Notes: generated by a model from the letters alone, not told the origin. A stretch of DNA of 64,000 nt from Ascaphus truei (GCA_036426205.1 CM071568.1:304491027-304555026); one strand, 5' to 3'; counted from the first letter of the stretch, positions 55,444-64,000 are shown. Program-made: numbers and translations.

Positions 55444-55645
55444 TAGCAAGATAGGAGAAAGGAAGAGGCACACAAATTGTAGTGGAATCAAATGATTTCA
55501 AATGTAACCTGGAGGTGTTTGGTCTGAGGAAGGGACTGCTTTGTCCTGAAACATTACCATTGTTAGCTCTCATGCATTAATACATTTGAAATCATTTGAT
55601 TCCACTACAATTTGTGTGCCTCTTCCTTTCTCCTATCTTGCTATA
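55444..55645 (+). mobile_element. inverted-repeat PLE-type terminus with hammerhead-like core
   Basis: ATAGCAAGATAGGAGAAAGG onward to ~55506 reappears inverted at ~55574-55645. A hammerhead-like core lies between, just before the right arm. The same arrangement is seen at 60258-60725. Confidence 0.7.
55524..55552 (+). ncRNA. hammerhead-like core with exact CTGANGA
   Basis: CTGAGGA (55524-55530) fits CUGANGA exactly. Stem II AGGGAC/GTCCT has one bulged G, followed by GAAAC. The short stem III and cleavage base are not clear. Confidence 0.5.

Positions 55646-55683
<38 letters not shown>
55640..55683. repeat. (TA)n microsatellite
   Basis: About 20 units at the edge of the inverted repeat. Confidence 0.95.
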
Positions 55684-55684
<1 letters not shown>

Positions 55685-56588
55685 CACTTTTTTCCCCCCC
55701 CCCCAGACTCATCTGTGGTGTCTAGGGTGCGTGAGGGCAGATTACATGCGTAGTGGTGGTGCATACCTGCATGGAACAGGAGGGCCTGAGCTTCCCACGT
55801 TGTTATTGGGGAGACAGGACCAGGCTTCTGGGGTGGTAGCCTCCATGCTTTAGTGGTGCAGCGCCTCCATCCTCTATAATCCCAGGGATATGGGATAGGA
55901 CCTGTATAGAAGAGTAACCCTGGTCCCAGGGTGAATGCTCCAGACTCACACAACAGTCTTTGTATAAAAGTATTGTCTCTCTTTATTTGTCAGATCAGCG
56001 ACTCCAAATGTAGTGGCGACCAGCAGCCGCAACAACAACAGCAATGCCCTGCTATCACTCGACCCTCCTCCCTTTACAGGTCTTTCCTCCTCTCCTTCCC
56101 TCCAAGTCTCTCCTCCGACAGGATGGTCTGGGCTGGGGCGTCAATACCCCGCGGCCCACCTCAGAGGCTATCCTCTGGGTGGGGAATGGATTCTCCCCAT
56201 CACCCCAGCACTGGGGTGAGGGGCATTGGTCCACTGGGTCTATGGTGCTATCAGCTCTACTAAAAGTGGCTGAGTCTCTCCTCTCCTCTCTCTGCTCCCG
56301 TGCGAACTACACAGGTGAGACCGCACTGTCTCCTCCAACTCCTCGGACAGAACAGCGACTGTCACTGACAGGAGCTGGCTGCTAAATAGAATCAGCCCCA
56401 CCCCTCATGATGTCAGCAGAACCTCCCCTCGGTCTCATGCCTGCAGCAGAGTCAGGGGCCTGCATCTACCACTCAGGGCAGGGCTTTGAAGGGGGAAACC
56501 CCATGATGACTACTGGTGCCTGCCCTTAACAGGACTTACCACAGTAGGAGGAAGATAGGTATAGCCTGTGCTGTTTACAGGGGGCTAC
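55684..56588 (-). mobile_element. 3' LTR, ~905 bp
   Basis: On the minus strand it starts TGTAGCCCCCTGTAAAC after the tract ACCAGAGGGAGAA. Its end is replaced by the TA-rich PLE insertion. Confidence 0.75.
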
Positions 56589-56756
56589 ATTCTCCCTCTG
56601 GTGGAATCCAATGGTCCCCACTTGGACCTAGGTTTAGCAGCACCATCCTGCGGCGAACCACCTGGGAAACAGCACATACATGAGACTTTATCATCATACA
56701 TTGCACATGAGGTAGTTCAAGAATAATACAACCGGGTACTCCCAACATGGAGAACC

Positions 56757-57662
56757 CTACAAATAATGCTTTGGATCATGCTTCCTCACTCTCCTGCCAT
56801 TATGATCCGTGATCGTCACAGCGAAAGATTGGACCGACCCATGCTCTGGCCGATAGCTTACACCATGCATGTAGATACATCTACCTATGCTCCATATGCG
56901 GACCAATTCACTTATCTTGTCTTCATTATGGTAACCCCCTTGACCAAACTTGGTCCGAAGATATTCCTGCACAGCCTCCCTGAGCCAACTATCTCGGTTC
57001 TCTTCTATCTCCCTCATGATGGGCTCAGGCACATAAGGGTACTCATACCCATGCGACTGCCTATATCTAGCCACTATGGCTCTGTCGGCACGGCTCAATT
57101 TAGTGAGTTTGCGGTGCCCCGCCCTACTTGACAGTACCCAGAACTCTGGCTCTTCCGGAGCAACCTCGTCATATAAGATACTGGGGCCTCTGGGTACAAC
57201 GAGTTTCTGCTCTATCTCCCGGTACCTATGATCTAATTCATCCTCCACCTCTTGTTGAGTGAAAGAACTAGTCGCCCACCAATGATCAACAATGTTATTC
57301 TTAATTAATAGGAACCGCGTACAGTCCATCCCCTCATGGTATCCGATGAATAGGGGTGCCCACCACTTATCACGGTGCTCGTACTCTGTGGACTGACTAG
57401 TGTGCTCTACCTCAGATTCTGCCTGTGAAGAGACACCAGACGTCCCCGCCTCCGTAGAGCGCGAACAATCTCTCCTCCCCTTGGCATTGATGTATCTGGT
57501 AGGATTCATCTTGTGAACCACCTCCTGAGCCGGCCCAGCCTCCGCTGGAGCATGGGACCCTCGGGCTCTACCTCTAGTGCTAGGAGAAAACGGCACAGGG
57601 TTAGGCACAGGTATAACATTTGAATACGGTATCTCCCCATCCGACCCCTCATTGCTCAACTC
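56757..57662 (-). CDS. orphan ORF part 3: folded C-terminal domain
   Basis: Follows the TAG of part 2 in the same frame. A Ser/Glu-rich start leads to a segment rich in Trp and charged residues (KWWAPLFIGYHEGMDCTRFL, then FTQQEVEDELDHRYREIEQK) and a helical stretch (REIEENRDSWLREAVQEYL). The composition suggests a globular, mostly helical domain of ~200 residues. There is no RT, protease, integrase or zinc-knuckle motif. It stops 170 bp before the purine tract. Function unknown. Confidence 0.55.
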   Translation of the reverse strand, partial: ELSNEGSDGEIPYSNVIPVPNPVPFSPSTRGRARGSHAPAEAGPAQEVVHKMNPTRYINAKGRRDCSRSTEAGTSGVSSQAESEVEHTSQSTEYEHRDKWWAPLFIGYHEGMDCTRFLLIKNNIVDHWWATSSFTQQEVEDELDHRYREIEQKLVVPRGPSILYDEVAPEEPEFWVLSSRAGHRKLTKLSRADRAIVARYRQSHGYEYPYVPEPIMREIEENRDSWLREAVQEYLRTKFGQGGYHNEDKISELVRIWSIGRCIYMHGVSYRPEHGSVQSFAVTITDHNGRRVRKHDPKHYL

Positions 57663-58088
57663 CTAATCCCGCAAGTCCTTGGAATACTTCGGGTATTTGG
57701 TTAATTTATCCCCGCTAGGTCCCGGTGGCAATACTCGTGACAGGGCAGGGGCAGGGGCAGTGGCCGGGCCGATGGAGCTATGGGCTGAGGCAGGGGCAAC
57801 GTTCAGGTCAGTGTCCAGCAAGCTGGTGATACCGCGACCAAGGGACGCTTTCTTGGGCACTTTCTCCGCCATGTGTCGCGCCTCTCGTGATCGACCTTGG
57901 CTCTTCAGGGTGGCCATGGCTACTCTCCTTGAGGAGAACAGCGCTTCCGGGCCTCGTTTTCTGGTGGAACCGGGAATGACGTCATCAGCTGTGCCCTTAA
58001 AATCTCCCTCCGCTCCGTGGTCACGCACCAGAAGTGCGTCGAGGACCGGCATGGGCGTTGGCGGAGCATCCGGTTCGCGGACGGACAA
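57663..58088 (-). CDS. orphan ORF part 2: basic middle region
   Basis: A 141-codon frame overlaps part 1, with Pro/Ala-rich and basic stretches (STRKRGPEALFSSRR, KSQGRSREARHMAEKVPKKA) that could bind nucleic acid. It ends with TAG at 57665-57663, and the same frame continues open for 300 further codons. Confidence 0.5.
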   Translation of the reverse strand: MSVREPDAPPTPMPVLDALLVRDHGAEGDFKGTADDVIPGSTRKRGPEALFSSRRVAMATLKSQGRSREARHMAEKVPKKASLGRGITSLLDTDLNVAPASAHSSIGPATAPAPALSRVLPPGPSGDKLTKYPKYSKDLRD

Positions 58089-58837
58089 GTAGGCCGCAAG
58101 CTCTCCTTCTCGTCCTCCGCGGTCGCTGCTTTCGCCTGGCGGAAGTAAGGGGGTGGTGGTGTCTCCTTACCGCTCCACTGCTGTTTGATGATATCGGGCT
58201 CCTCTAGGGTTGTCTTGGTCTCGGTTTCCGCCGCACTGGGAGTCACCACGGCCGTGGGACTCTTACGGGCCTCCGGCCGCACCAGCGCTCGCTGTCGGAA
58301 GGTTTCCGGACTCGTCTGCTCCCTCTTGATACCTTTGGGGTGGTTCGCCCGTAGGCGCATCGCCACCGATGGGGCTCCAACCTCTTCCTCCGAGGATATC
58401 AGGATCGGTTCCTCCGCTAGGGAGTCACCGGGTTCTTCTGCGATACAACCAGTGGGTATAGGTACAAAACAGTCACGCTCCGGTACCTCCACTGCGGTCG
58501 CGCTCTTCTCTGTCGACAGCTCGCTCGGTTCGTTAGCGGGCTGGGCCTTGGTTCCTCCCGCTTGGGTGTAACGGGGAACCAGGGCAGTCTTGTCTTTGCC
58601 TTCCGCCACCTCCGTCAATGTTCCCGGAGAGGCACCCCGCGGGGTCTCGATCAAAGGCCACGGCTCGTTCGGCCAAAGGTAAAACGTGCCACATTGAGGG
58701 CATCGGGCCTTGGTGCTTGGTACCGCGCCCGGTATCCCGCAGTGAACACACAGGCACCGGAGGTACTCGTGCTCAGCTACCTCTACTACCAGTAAGCCTC
58801 CTGGTAGTTGGTAAATAGTAGTGCTCATCTCAGACAT
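57920..58837 (-). CDS. orphan ORF part 1: zinc-ribbon N-terminus and acidic linker
   Basis: A 305-codon frame starts MSEMSTTIYQLPGGLLVVEV. Residues 28-50 hold CLCVHC, a 12-residue gap and CPQC, a pattern that fits a four-Cys zinc ribbon (C30, C33, C46, C49). A Pro/Glu/Ser/Thr-rich linker follows to about residue 230, without predicted secondary structure by composition. The frame ends by a slip near 58090, and coding resumes in the next frame. I do not recognise the family. By position (first ORF after the primer site) it could be a gag analogue. Confidence 0.55.
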   Translation of the reverse strand: MSEMSTTIYQLPGGLLVVEVAEHEYLRCLCVHCGIPGAVPSTKARCPQCGTFYLWPNEPWPLIETPRGASPGTLTEVAEGKDKTALVPRYTQAGGTKAQPANEPSELSTEKSATAVEVPERDCFVPIPTGCIAEEPGDSLAEEPILISSEEEVGAPSVAMRLRANHPKGIKREQTSPETFRQRALVRPEARKSPTAVVTPSAAETETKTTLEEPDIIKQQWSGKETPPPPYFRQAKAATAEDEKESLRPTCPSANRMLRQRPCRSSTHFWCVTTERREILRAQLMTSFPVPPENEARKRCSPQGE

Positions 58838-59830
58838 GATTAGTTCAGGGGTTGAACAGTTCAGTTTTTCAGCTCCTTGCTCCTTGAATGCCAGACAGAA
58901 GTGAAGCTCTTCGCTCTCGCTTCCTGTCCCTCCCTTCGCTGAGGACGCTCCTGATTGGCTCTCCTAGTGCCCCCTCCCTCTGGTGGAATCCAGAGGCGGG
59001 GCCTTCTCTCCTTCAGTATGACGTGGCCTGGTTTTCTGACCAGTCACGGCACAGGTGGGTGGGCTTTCGGCTTTCGCGCCGCTCCGCTCTTTTTGCAAGG
59101 AATCTGGGTTTGGCGCCAGACTCTTGCACATTTCCCGCCACATTTCTCTCACTGTCTCTTTGCACAATTCACGTGCTTGCTCCAGGATTGGCGGGAACCG
59201 CCATTTTAGATCGGCTCTCTTGCTCCTCGGAGCACATGCAGGGACGGACGCCATATTGGATGAGCCCTCCAAATGTACATGTGCCCTATTCTCAGTGTCT
59301 ACTGGGCATCTCGTACCTAGACACTGACTGACCTCCAAATGTGTGTTCTGCATTCTGTTTCTGTATCCCACTAATATGAGGTGGCTTTACCCCAGGCTCA
59401 GCGGAACTCCTCTCCTCCATGCACTGTACTCAGTGTCTACGGTGCAAGTGCTCTGTGGTGCGTTTGTGTGGGTGATAGCTAGTGTACCTCTCCTTCCTAG
59501 GTACGGGCGTCTCCTACTTTTGGCCACTCATAGCGCGGGCCCTGGGCCATGGTCCCTGGACTAGTTAACAGGCTGACCCCCCCCCCCAGTTGCCTCACGC
59601 TATCTGCCTCAAGGGACTCGGACAGCTATAGCTATTCACCCCTCCTATGCCACCTCCTAAAGGCGCCCAAGGCGTACTGTGCGAGAGTCTACGCTCCCCT
59701 GACTACCCTCGGTGTGCAATTGCACCCTTCCTTCTCCAGCACTTGCACGGAGAGTGCATCTCACTCTTCCCGTTCCGCCTCGCTGTAAGCATGACCTGTT
59801 CTGGCATCTCAGCAGCTCTCCTCCAAATGT
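58829..59830. other. leader of the orphan-ORF element
   Basis: GC-moderate sequence without motif-bearing frames. CTCCCTCTGGTGGAATCCA at 58977-58995 repeats the sequence at the 3' purine tract (56591-56609) exactly. Confidence 0.4.
59808..59828 (-). promoter_or_regulatory. primer-binding-site-like sequence
   Basis: On the minus strand TTTGGAGGAGAGCTGCTGAG follows the LTR end, resembling TTTTGGAGGCACTGCTGAAA at 54301-54320. Confidence 0.45.
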
Positions 59831-60113
59831 AACCCTTGTTCCCCCCCTCCCCCAGACTCATCTGTGGTGTCTAGCGTGCGTGAGGGCAGATTACATGCGT
59901 AGTGGTGGTGCATACCTGCGTGGAACAGGAGGGCCTGAGCTTCCCGCGTTGTTATTGGGGAGACAGGACTGGGCTTCTGGGGTGGTAGCCTCCATGCTTT
60001 AGTGGTGCAGCGCCTCCATCCTCTATACTCCCAGGGATATGGGATAGGACCTGTATAGAAGAGTGAACCCTGGTCCCAGGGTGAATGCTCCAGACTCACA
60101 CAACAGTCTTTGG
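59831..60113 (-). mobile_element. 5' LTR, 3' part only
   Basis: Matches 55690-55963; on the minus strand it ends GGGTTACA. The upstream part is cut at 60113, where the match to the 3' LTR stops. Confidence 0.75.
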
Positions 60114-60735
60114 TACCGTTACTTTGTAGGATTGCGCCCTACATGACCCTTGTGTTGCCGCACTGTTACCGGTCATCCAGTCTCAATGAAGGGAGACATA
60201 CAATACTCACATATGGCTGTTCTCCTGTGCGTGCATCCACGCTCGGTGTGCAATATAACAGTAGGAAGGATCCGAAGATTCCAGCGGTGCACAGCTTGTA
60301 GAGATGAGAGACCAGCAAGGTGTAGATTAAAAATGACGTAGGCAGTGTTTACTGCGGTCACTTAGCAACCCACAGCGTGCGTGCGTGTGTTGATAGTAGA
60401 GAACAACACATGGCTAATTAATATTCACTGCACCCTCCAACACGTGCGCATACACAGCTGTTAGGTATAGACTAGTTATCGATTTTTCGCGCCAAAACAC
60501 ACAGCGCAATGACGCAAGGGGGAGGGGTTTTACACTATAAGACAGGGGGTAATGGAGACGCGAATCAGCTCTATGATTAAGGACCACGCAGGTCCGAAAC
60601 GCGTCAGAGTGTGTCCCCCATACCATAAGTTTTTTCAATAAAATTTCATTTTTAATCTACACCTTGCTGGTCTCTCATCTCTACAAGCTGTGCACCGCTG
60701 GAATCTTCGGATCCTTCCTACTGTTACTCCGAGTG
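60114..60735 (+). mobile_element. PLE-type terminus bounded by perfect inverted repeats
   Basis: 60258-60336 and 60648-60725 are a ~77-bp inverted repeat without visible mismatch (AAGGATCCGAAGATTCCAGC and its complement). A hammerhead-like core (60569-60609) and AATAAAATTTC lie just before the right arm. It interrupts both the orphan-ORF element's 5' LTR and the ERV gag at 60735. Confidence 0.75.
60569..60609 (+). ncRNA. hammerhead-like ribozyme core, best preserved architecture
   Basis: CTCT (60569-60572) can pair with AGAG (60606-60609) as stem I. ATGATTAA replaces CUGAUGA. Stem II GGACC/GGTCC is perfect around ACGCA. GAAACGCGTC (60596-60605) is the exact GAAA, ACGCGT stem III and C17 seen in PLE and schistosome hammerheads. 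Two core substitutions probably abolish cleavage. Confidence 0.55.
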
Positions 60736-61330
60736 CTGTCAGCTACAGCAGTAACAACTTCCACAGGCAAACTTTGTCCCTCTTTCACAACTGACTGCAC
60801 AACGGGACCAGAGATGGCTGCAACTATAACCTCTTCCTCACTGAAAGCTGCTGGAGCGCACGGCAGAACTGGATACAGGGAATGTACATACGGTGGGCGA
60901 GCCGTAAAGACTGGAGTCTCAGATGCCACATCACATCCGTACGGGGCAAGCTTAATCCATGCCAGAGCACACACTCTCATATATTTCTTATTCCACCCAG
61001 GGTCACCAGAAAACCACGGCCACGCCGGATCATTCAAACAGGTACCTCTCAACATTGATATATGAAAATCATCAAATGCACCCTCTCTGGGAAATGGATC
61101 AACAGATTCCATAGTTTCTGACCAGCCAGCAACACAATCCACAAATGGATTACGAATGGATTACAGTAAAAATCTCCCACTGTCTGCGCAACAAATTGTT
61201 TTGGAGTCTGGCCAAGTTTGCGCTTACAAGGAATAAGTTGACTTGTCTCAGCATTCTTAATTTTGTTACATTTAAACTTAATGACCTGTAGCTTACCTCC
61301 AGGGTTTTGCTTACTTAAGTTAGTGCCCAT
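60735..61330 (-). pseudogene. gag: ERV gag N-terminal region (matrix), one frameshift
   Basis: Starts MGTNLSKQNPGGKLQV, again with a myristoylation-type Met-Gly. It continues CKRKLGQTPKQFV and CNPFV. An 11-bp tandem duplication around 61143-61165 then shifts the frame, and coding resumes as DCVAGWSETMESVDPF and onward for ~140 codons without a stop (DFHISMLRGTCLNDPAWPWF, DPGWNKKYMRVCALAWIKL). This preserves much more matrix sequence than the copy at 9302. It ends at the PLE terminus. Confidence 0.8.
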
Positions 61331-61630
61331 TAGTAACCTAAAAGAAAAACAACAAAATAGTGGCAAACAGTAGCAGCAATGACAAATAAAATTCTTATGC
61401 TTTATACAATATACAATGGTCGTTTACCCAGATCAGAGATGACAGTTCAGTCGTGTACAACGTTCTCTGTACTCAAACCAGCAAAACTTTGTCACAAAAT
61501 TCTCTGGACTTAAACCGACAATTTTGTCAAGGGACTTAAACCCAATCCACAGTCACAATTTAGGTCACAAATTCCCAGAGGAGGTGAGGACAACACATAA
61601 AAATTACATATATACTCACCACCTTTGTGA

Positions 61631-61648
61631 ATCCCACTTCTGACACCG
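61631..61648 (-). promoter_or_regulatory. primer-binding site, tRNA-Leu(CAA)
   Basis: On the minus strand CGGTGTCAGAAGTGGGAT matches the complement of tRNA-Leu(CAA) at 17 of 18 positions. Confidence 0.75.
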
Positions 61649-62195
61649 TGTAAGAGAAACTGCCCTGTCAACTTTCCCGGGAAGATTTAGCACGTCCTGA
61701 CACTGGCCGCTCTGATCAGATAAGACGGACGAGCCCAGGAAACCAAAGAAATGAAACGAAACACAAGCCAGGTTTCAAATCCTTTGTCTCAGTTTATTAC
61801 TCATAGGGTAATGACTTTTATACAGAAAAAAGAAGATATTGATTAGAGGCGTGACATGGGCATGACATAGTGGAATGATCTTGGGGCGTAATTCTTCCAA
61901 GACAGGCACTGTCTGGAATACATAGCCCTTTCATTGTCCATGTTACAAAACAACCTTGAATTAGCAACTATGTAAGGTAAATTTTTGTCTTTCCCAGACA
62001 ACTAATCTATGGCTTACTTGATTAAAACAGCAGAAAGCTGACAGCATAGAAAAATGTATCTCAGCAAAAAGCTGAGTAAAGAGAAAAAAAATGCATCTTT
62101 GCAGAAACTGAATATATGGGAAATAATATTTCAGCAAAAGGCTGACTACATGATTTTAGCAGGCCAGTTACAGACAAAATGGATGATTTTACACA
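61649..62195 (-). mobile_element. ERV 5' LTR, minus strand
   Basis: On the minus strand it ends CTCTTACA. AATAAACTGAGACAAAGG near 61790 is the polyadenylation signal. The upstream edge is approximate. Confidence 0.65.
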
Positions 62196-62228
62196 AAGCA
62201 GCTTCTGACCAACTGTTCCTAACAATGT

Positions 62229-63775
62229 GCCAAGACATACACCAATTTAATTGCCTTCAAATTTTGCACAGTACATGCTTTGCGCTCCCCCAAGCTATCC
62301 TGAAAATGTCATGGCTTTTCATAACATGCACTGCAAATTATGTACCGGTACATTAAGAACTTTCTGAAAGTGGAAAATGCTTAATGTAAAGTGCTTAATG
62401 TGAATTAAAGTGTCAAAATATAACCCGATTAACTTAAAACTTGGCACATGATGTGCTGTATACTGCCCATAACTATCCTGAAAATTTCAAGGTGTTTGCT
62501 AACGCACACTGCAAATTATTTACGTGAAGCACTTTAAGAAGGGCAAAATACTTCATATGGACGTGTTTAACGTGGGTTAATGTGCCGAAACATCAATTGC
62601 CTTCAAACTTGGCAGAAGACATACTTTGCACTGCCCGCAACTATCCTGAAAATTCCATGGCTTTTGCTGACATACACTGCAAATTATTCACGTTACGCCC
62701 TTTCTGAAGGAGAACAGTCTAAAACGCTTAATGTGGATAAATGTGCCAAGACATATACCATTTGCCTACAAACTTTGCACAGTAAATGCTTTGCACGCCC
62801 CTAAGCTATCCTGAAAATGTCATGGCTTTTCATAACATGCACTGCAAATTATGTACCGGTACATTAAGAACTTTCTGAAAGTGGAAAATGCTTAATGTAA
62901 AGTGCTTAATGTGAATTAAAGTGTCAAAACATAAACCCATTAACTTAAAACTTGGCACATGATGTGCTGTATACTGGCTAACACACACTGCAAATAATTT
63001 ACGTCGAGCACTTTAAGATGGGCAAAATACTTCATATGGACGTGTTTAGCGTGGATTAATGTGCCAAAACATAATCCTATTGCCTTCAAACTTGGCAGAA
63101 GACATACTTTACACTGCCCGCAACTATCCTGAAAATTCCATGTTTTTTGTTGACATACACTGCAAATTATTCACGTTAAGCACTTTCTGAAGGACAACAG
63201 TCTAAAACGCTTAATGTGAAAAACGCTTAATGTGGATAAATGTGCCAAGACATACACCAATTGCCTTCAAACTTGGCACAGTACAGGATTTGCACCTCCC
63301 CAAACTGTCCTGAAAATGTCATGGCTTTTCATAACATGCACTGCAAATTATGTACATTAAGAACTTTCTGAAAGTGGAAAATGCTTAATGTAAAGTGCTT
63401 AATGTGAATTAAAGTGTCAAAATATAACCCGATTAACTTAAAACTTGGCACATGATGTGCTGTATACTGCCCATAACTATCCTGAAAATTTCAAGGTGTT
63501 TGCTAACACACACTGCAAATTATTTACGTTGAGCACTTTAAGAAGGGCAAAATACTTCATATGGACGTGTTTAGCGTGGATGAATGTGCCGAAACATTAT
63601 CCAATTGCCTTCAAACTTCGCAGAAGACATACTTGACACTGTCCGCAACTATCCTGAAAATTCTATTGCGTTTGCTGACTTGCACTGCAAATTATTCACG
63701 TTAAGCACTTTCTAAAGGACAACAGTCTAAAACGCTTAATGTGGATAATTGTGCCAAGACATACTGTACACACCA
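62229..63775. repeat. satellite: ~170-bp monomers in ~500-bp trimers
   Basis: TCCTGAAAA recurs at 62298, 62476, 62644 and 62809 (spacings 178, 168, 165). The A-type phrase ATGGCTTTTCATAACATGCA recurs at 62311, 62822 and 63321 (511 and 499 bp). Three monomer types (A, B, C) therefore alternate as a higher-order unit. One B monomer has an internal deletion near 62970. Shared phrases are CACTGCAAATTAT and AAACTTGGCA. Open frames inside are not genes. Confidence 0.92.
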
Positions 63776-64000
63776 GTGTACATATCAAACTGAATGGTAC
63801 TGCCAGGGACCCCTGCTGTGTTAATCCGATGGGCCTTTAGTCTTTCTGCAGAAATGTCACTGAAATGTTGCAGCATGTACCTGGGTCTTGTTGGTGATAG
63901 CCCCAGAATTTCCAAGGCAAGTTTTAGAATACTCGTCGGCGCGCCTGTAGGTAGGGAGAACGTACAGAGACAGTAGGAGGGAATTCTGGTAAGTGTGTCT
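63776..64000. other. unassigned; ends in an LTR-like purine tract
   Basis: AGGGAATTCTGGTAAGTG at the window end matches 10254-10271, suggesting a shared repeat that continues beyond the window. Confidence 0.35.

Larger units (their letters stand above)
55684..60113 (-). mobile_element. LTR element with a single orphan ORF, minus strand
   Basis: Direct repeats 55690-55963 and 59843-60113 are the 3' parts of two LTRs on the minus strand. A primer-type site follows the 5' LTR (59826 downwards), then ~970 bp of leader, then one long interrupted ORF (58837-56757), a purine tract and the 3' LTR start TGTAGCCCCC at 56588. No RT, RNase H or integrase motif is present between the ORF and the 3' LTR. 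It is therefore a non-autonomous element, or one whose pol was lost. Confidence 0.75.
60735..62195 (-). mobile_element. 5' end of a second ERV of the same family, minus strand
   Basis: On the minus strand, LTR (about 62195-61649), primer site, leader and gag (61330 onward) follow in order. Gag is close to that of the ERV at 8.5-14.2 kb. The element is cut at ~60735 by a PLE-type terminus, so capsid, pol, env and 3' LTR are absent. Confidence 0.8.

Noticed and set aside
62054..63636. Small proteins in the satellite
   Set aside because: Frames are short, differ between monomers and are not conserved between trimers.

Overview
The window reads as nuclear DNA of a vertebrate, most likely an anuran amphibian. 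The evidence is a mix of element families: Penelope-like elements (PLEs), L1/Tx1-like and L2/CR1-like LINEs, Ty3/Gypsy elements with PNMA-type gag and very long LTRs, a degenerate endogenous retrovirus (ERV), TTAA-flanked DNA transposons and many fold-back repeats. Single exons and spliced or retrocopied fragments of host-type genes lie between them. The organism call is an inference from element content. I found no complete, intact host gene, no tRNA or rRNA gene, no CRISPR array and nothing prokaryotic. Almost every open frame is a piece of a decayed mobile element.

Layout. 0-3 kb: a minus-strand PLE with broken reverse transcriptase (RT) and GIY-YIG endonuclease, and an 11-copy minisatellite at the end of its coding region. 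3-5.8 kb: a PKD-domain-like gene fragment, one copy of a 114-bp exon cassette, a minus-strand Gypsy remnant and the 5' end of another LTR element. 5.8-8.4 kb: a TTAA-flanked transposon with ~240-bp terminal inverted repeats (TIRs) and two minisatellites. 8.5-14.2 kb: an ERV with both LTRs, a Leu-type primer site, and gag, pol and env remnants. 16.0-19.1 kb: a 5'-truncated L1 with a 13-bp target duplication; an uninterrupted paralogue of its target lies at 22 kb. 21-23 kb: coiled-coil/IQ and PKD-like gene fragments and two more exon cassettes. 23.5-28 kb: two L2/CR1-type LINEs facing each other. 28-32 kb: PLE 3' ends, a hAT-like remnant, minisatellites and a myosin-rod-like pseudogene. 32-36 kb: a very degenerate L1 carrying a fold-back insertion.

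37.9-52.2 kb is the most structured region. It is a large inverted duplication whose arms contain two Gypsy-type LTRs and the DNA between them. The left arm is interrupted by a ~4.2-kb LTR composite, a 397-bp MITE and a PLE-containing block that are absent from the right arm. A second, tighter palindrome (48.65-49.78 kb) sits at its core and carries outward-facing splice donors on both strands. 52.2-55.7 kb: a fold-back repeat, a 63-bp minisatellite and a Gypsy 5' LTR with Thr-type primer site and truncated gag. 55.7-60.1 kb: a minus-strand LTR element whose only coding region is a long ORF with a zinc-ribbon start and no recognisable RT. 60.1-62.2 kb: PLE inverted repeats with a hammerhead-like core, then the 5' end of a second member of the ERV family. 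62.2-63.8 kb: a satellite of ~170-bp monomers arranged as ~500-bp trimers.

The theme that links regions is a series of hammerhead-ribozyme-like cores, each next to PLE-type 3' ends and in at least two cases flanked by perfect or near-perfect inverted repeats. No operon-like or pathway-level cooperation between genes is visible. The functional units are retroelements, each with its own promoter, primer site and coding modules, mostly inactivated.
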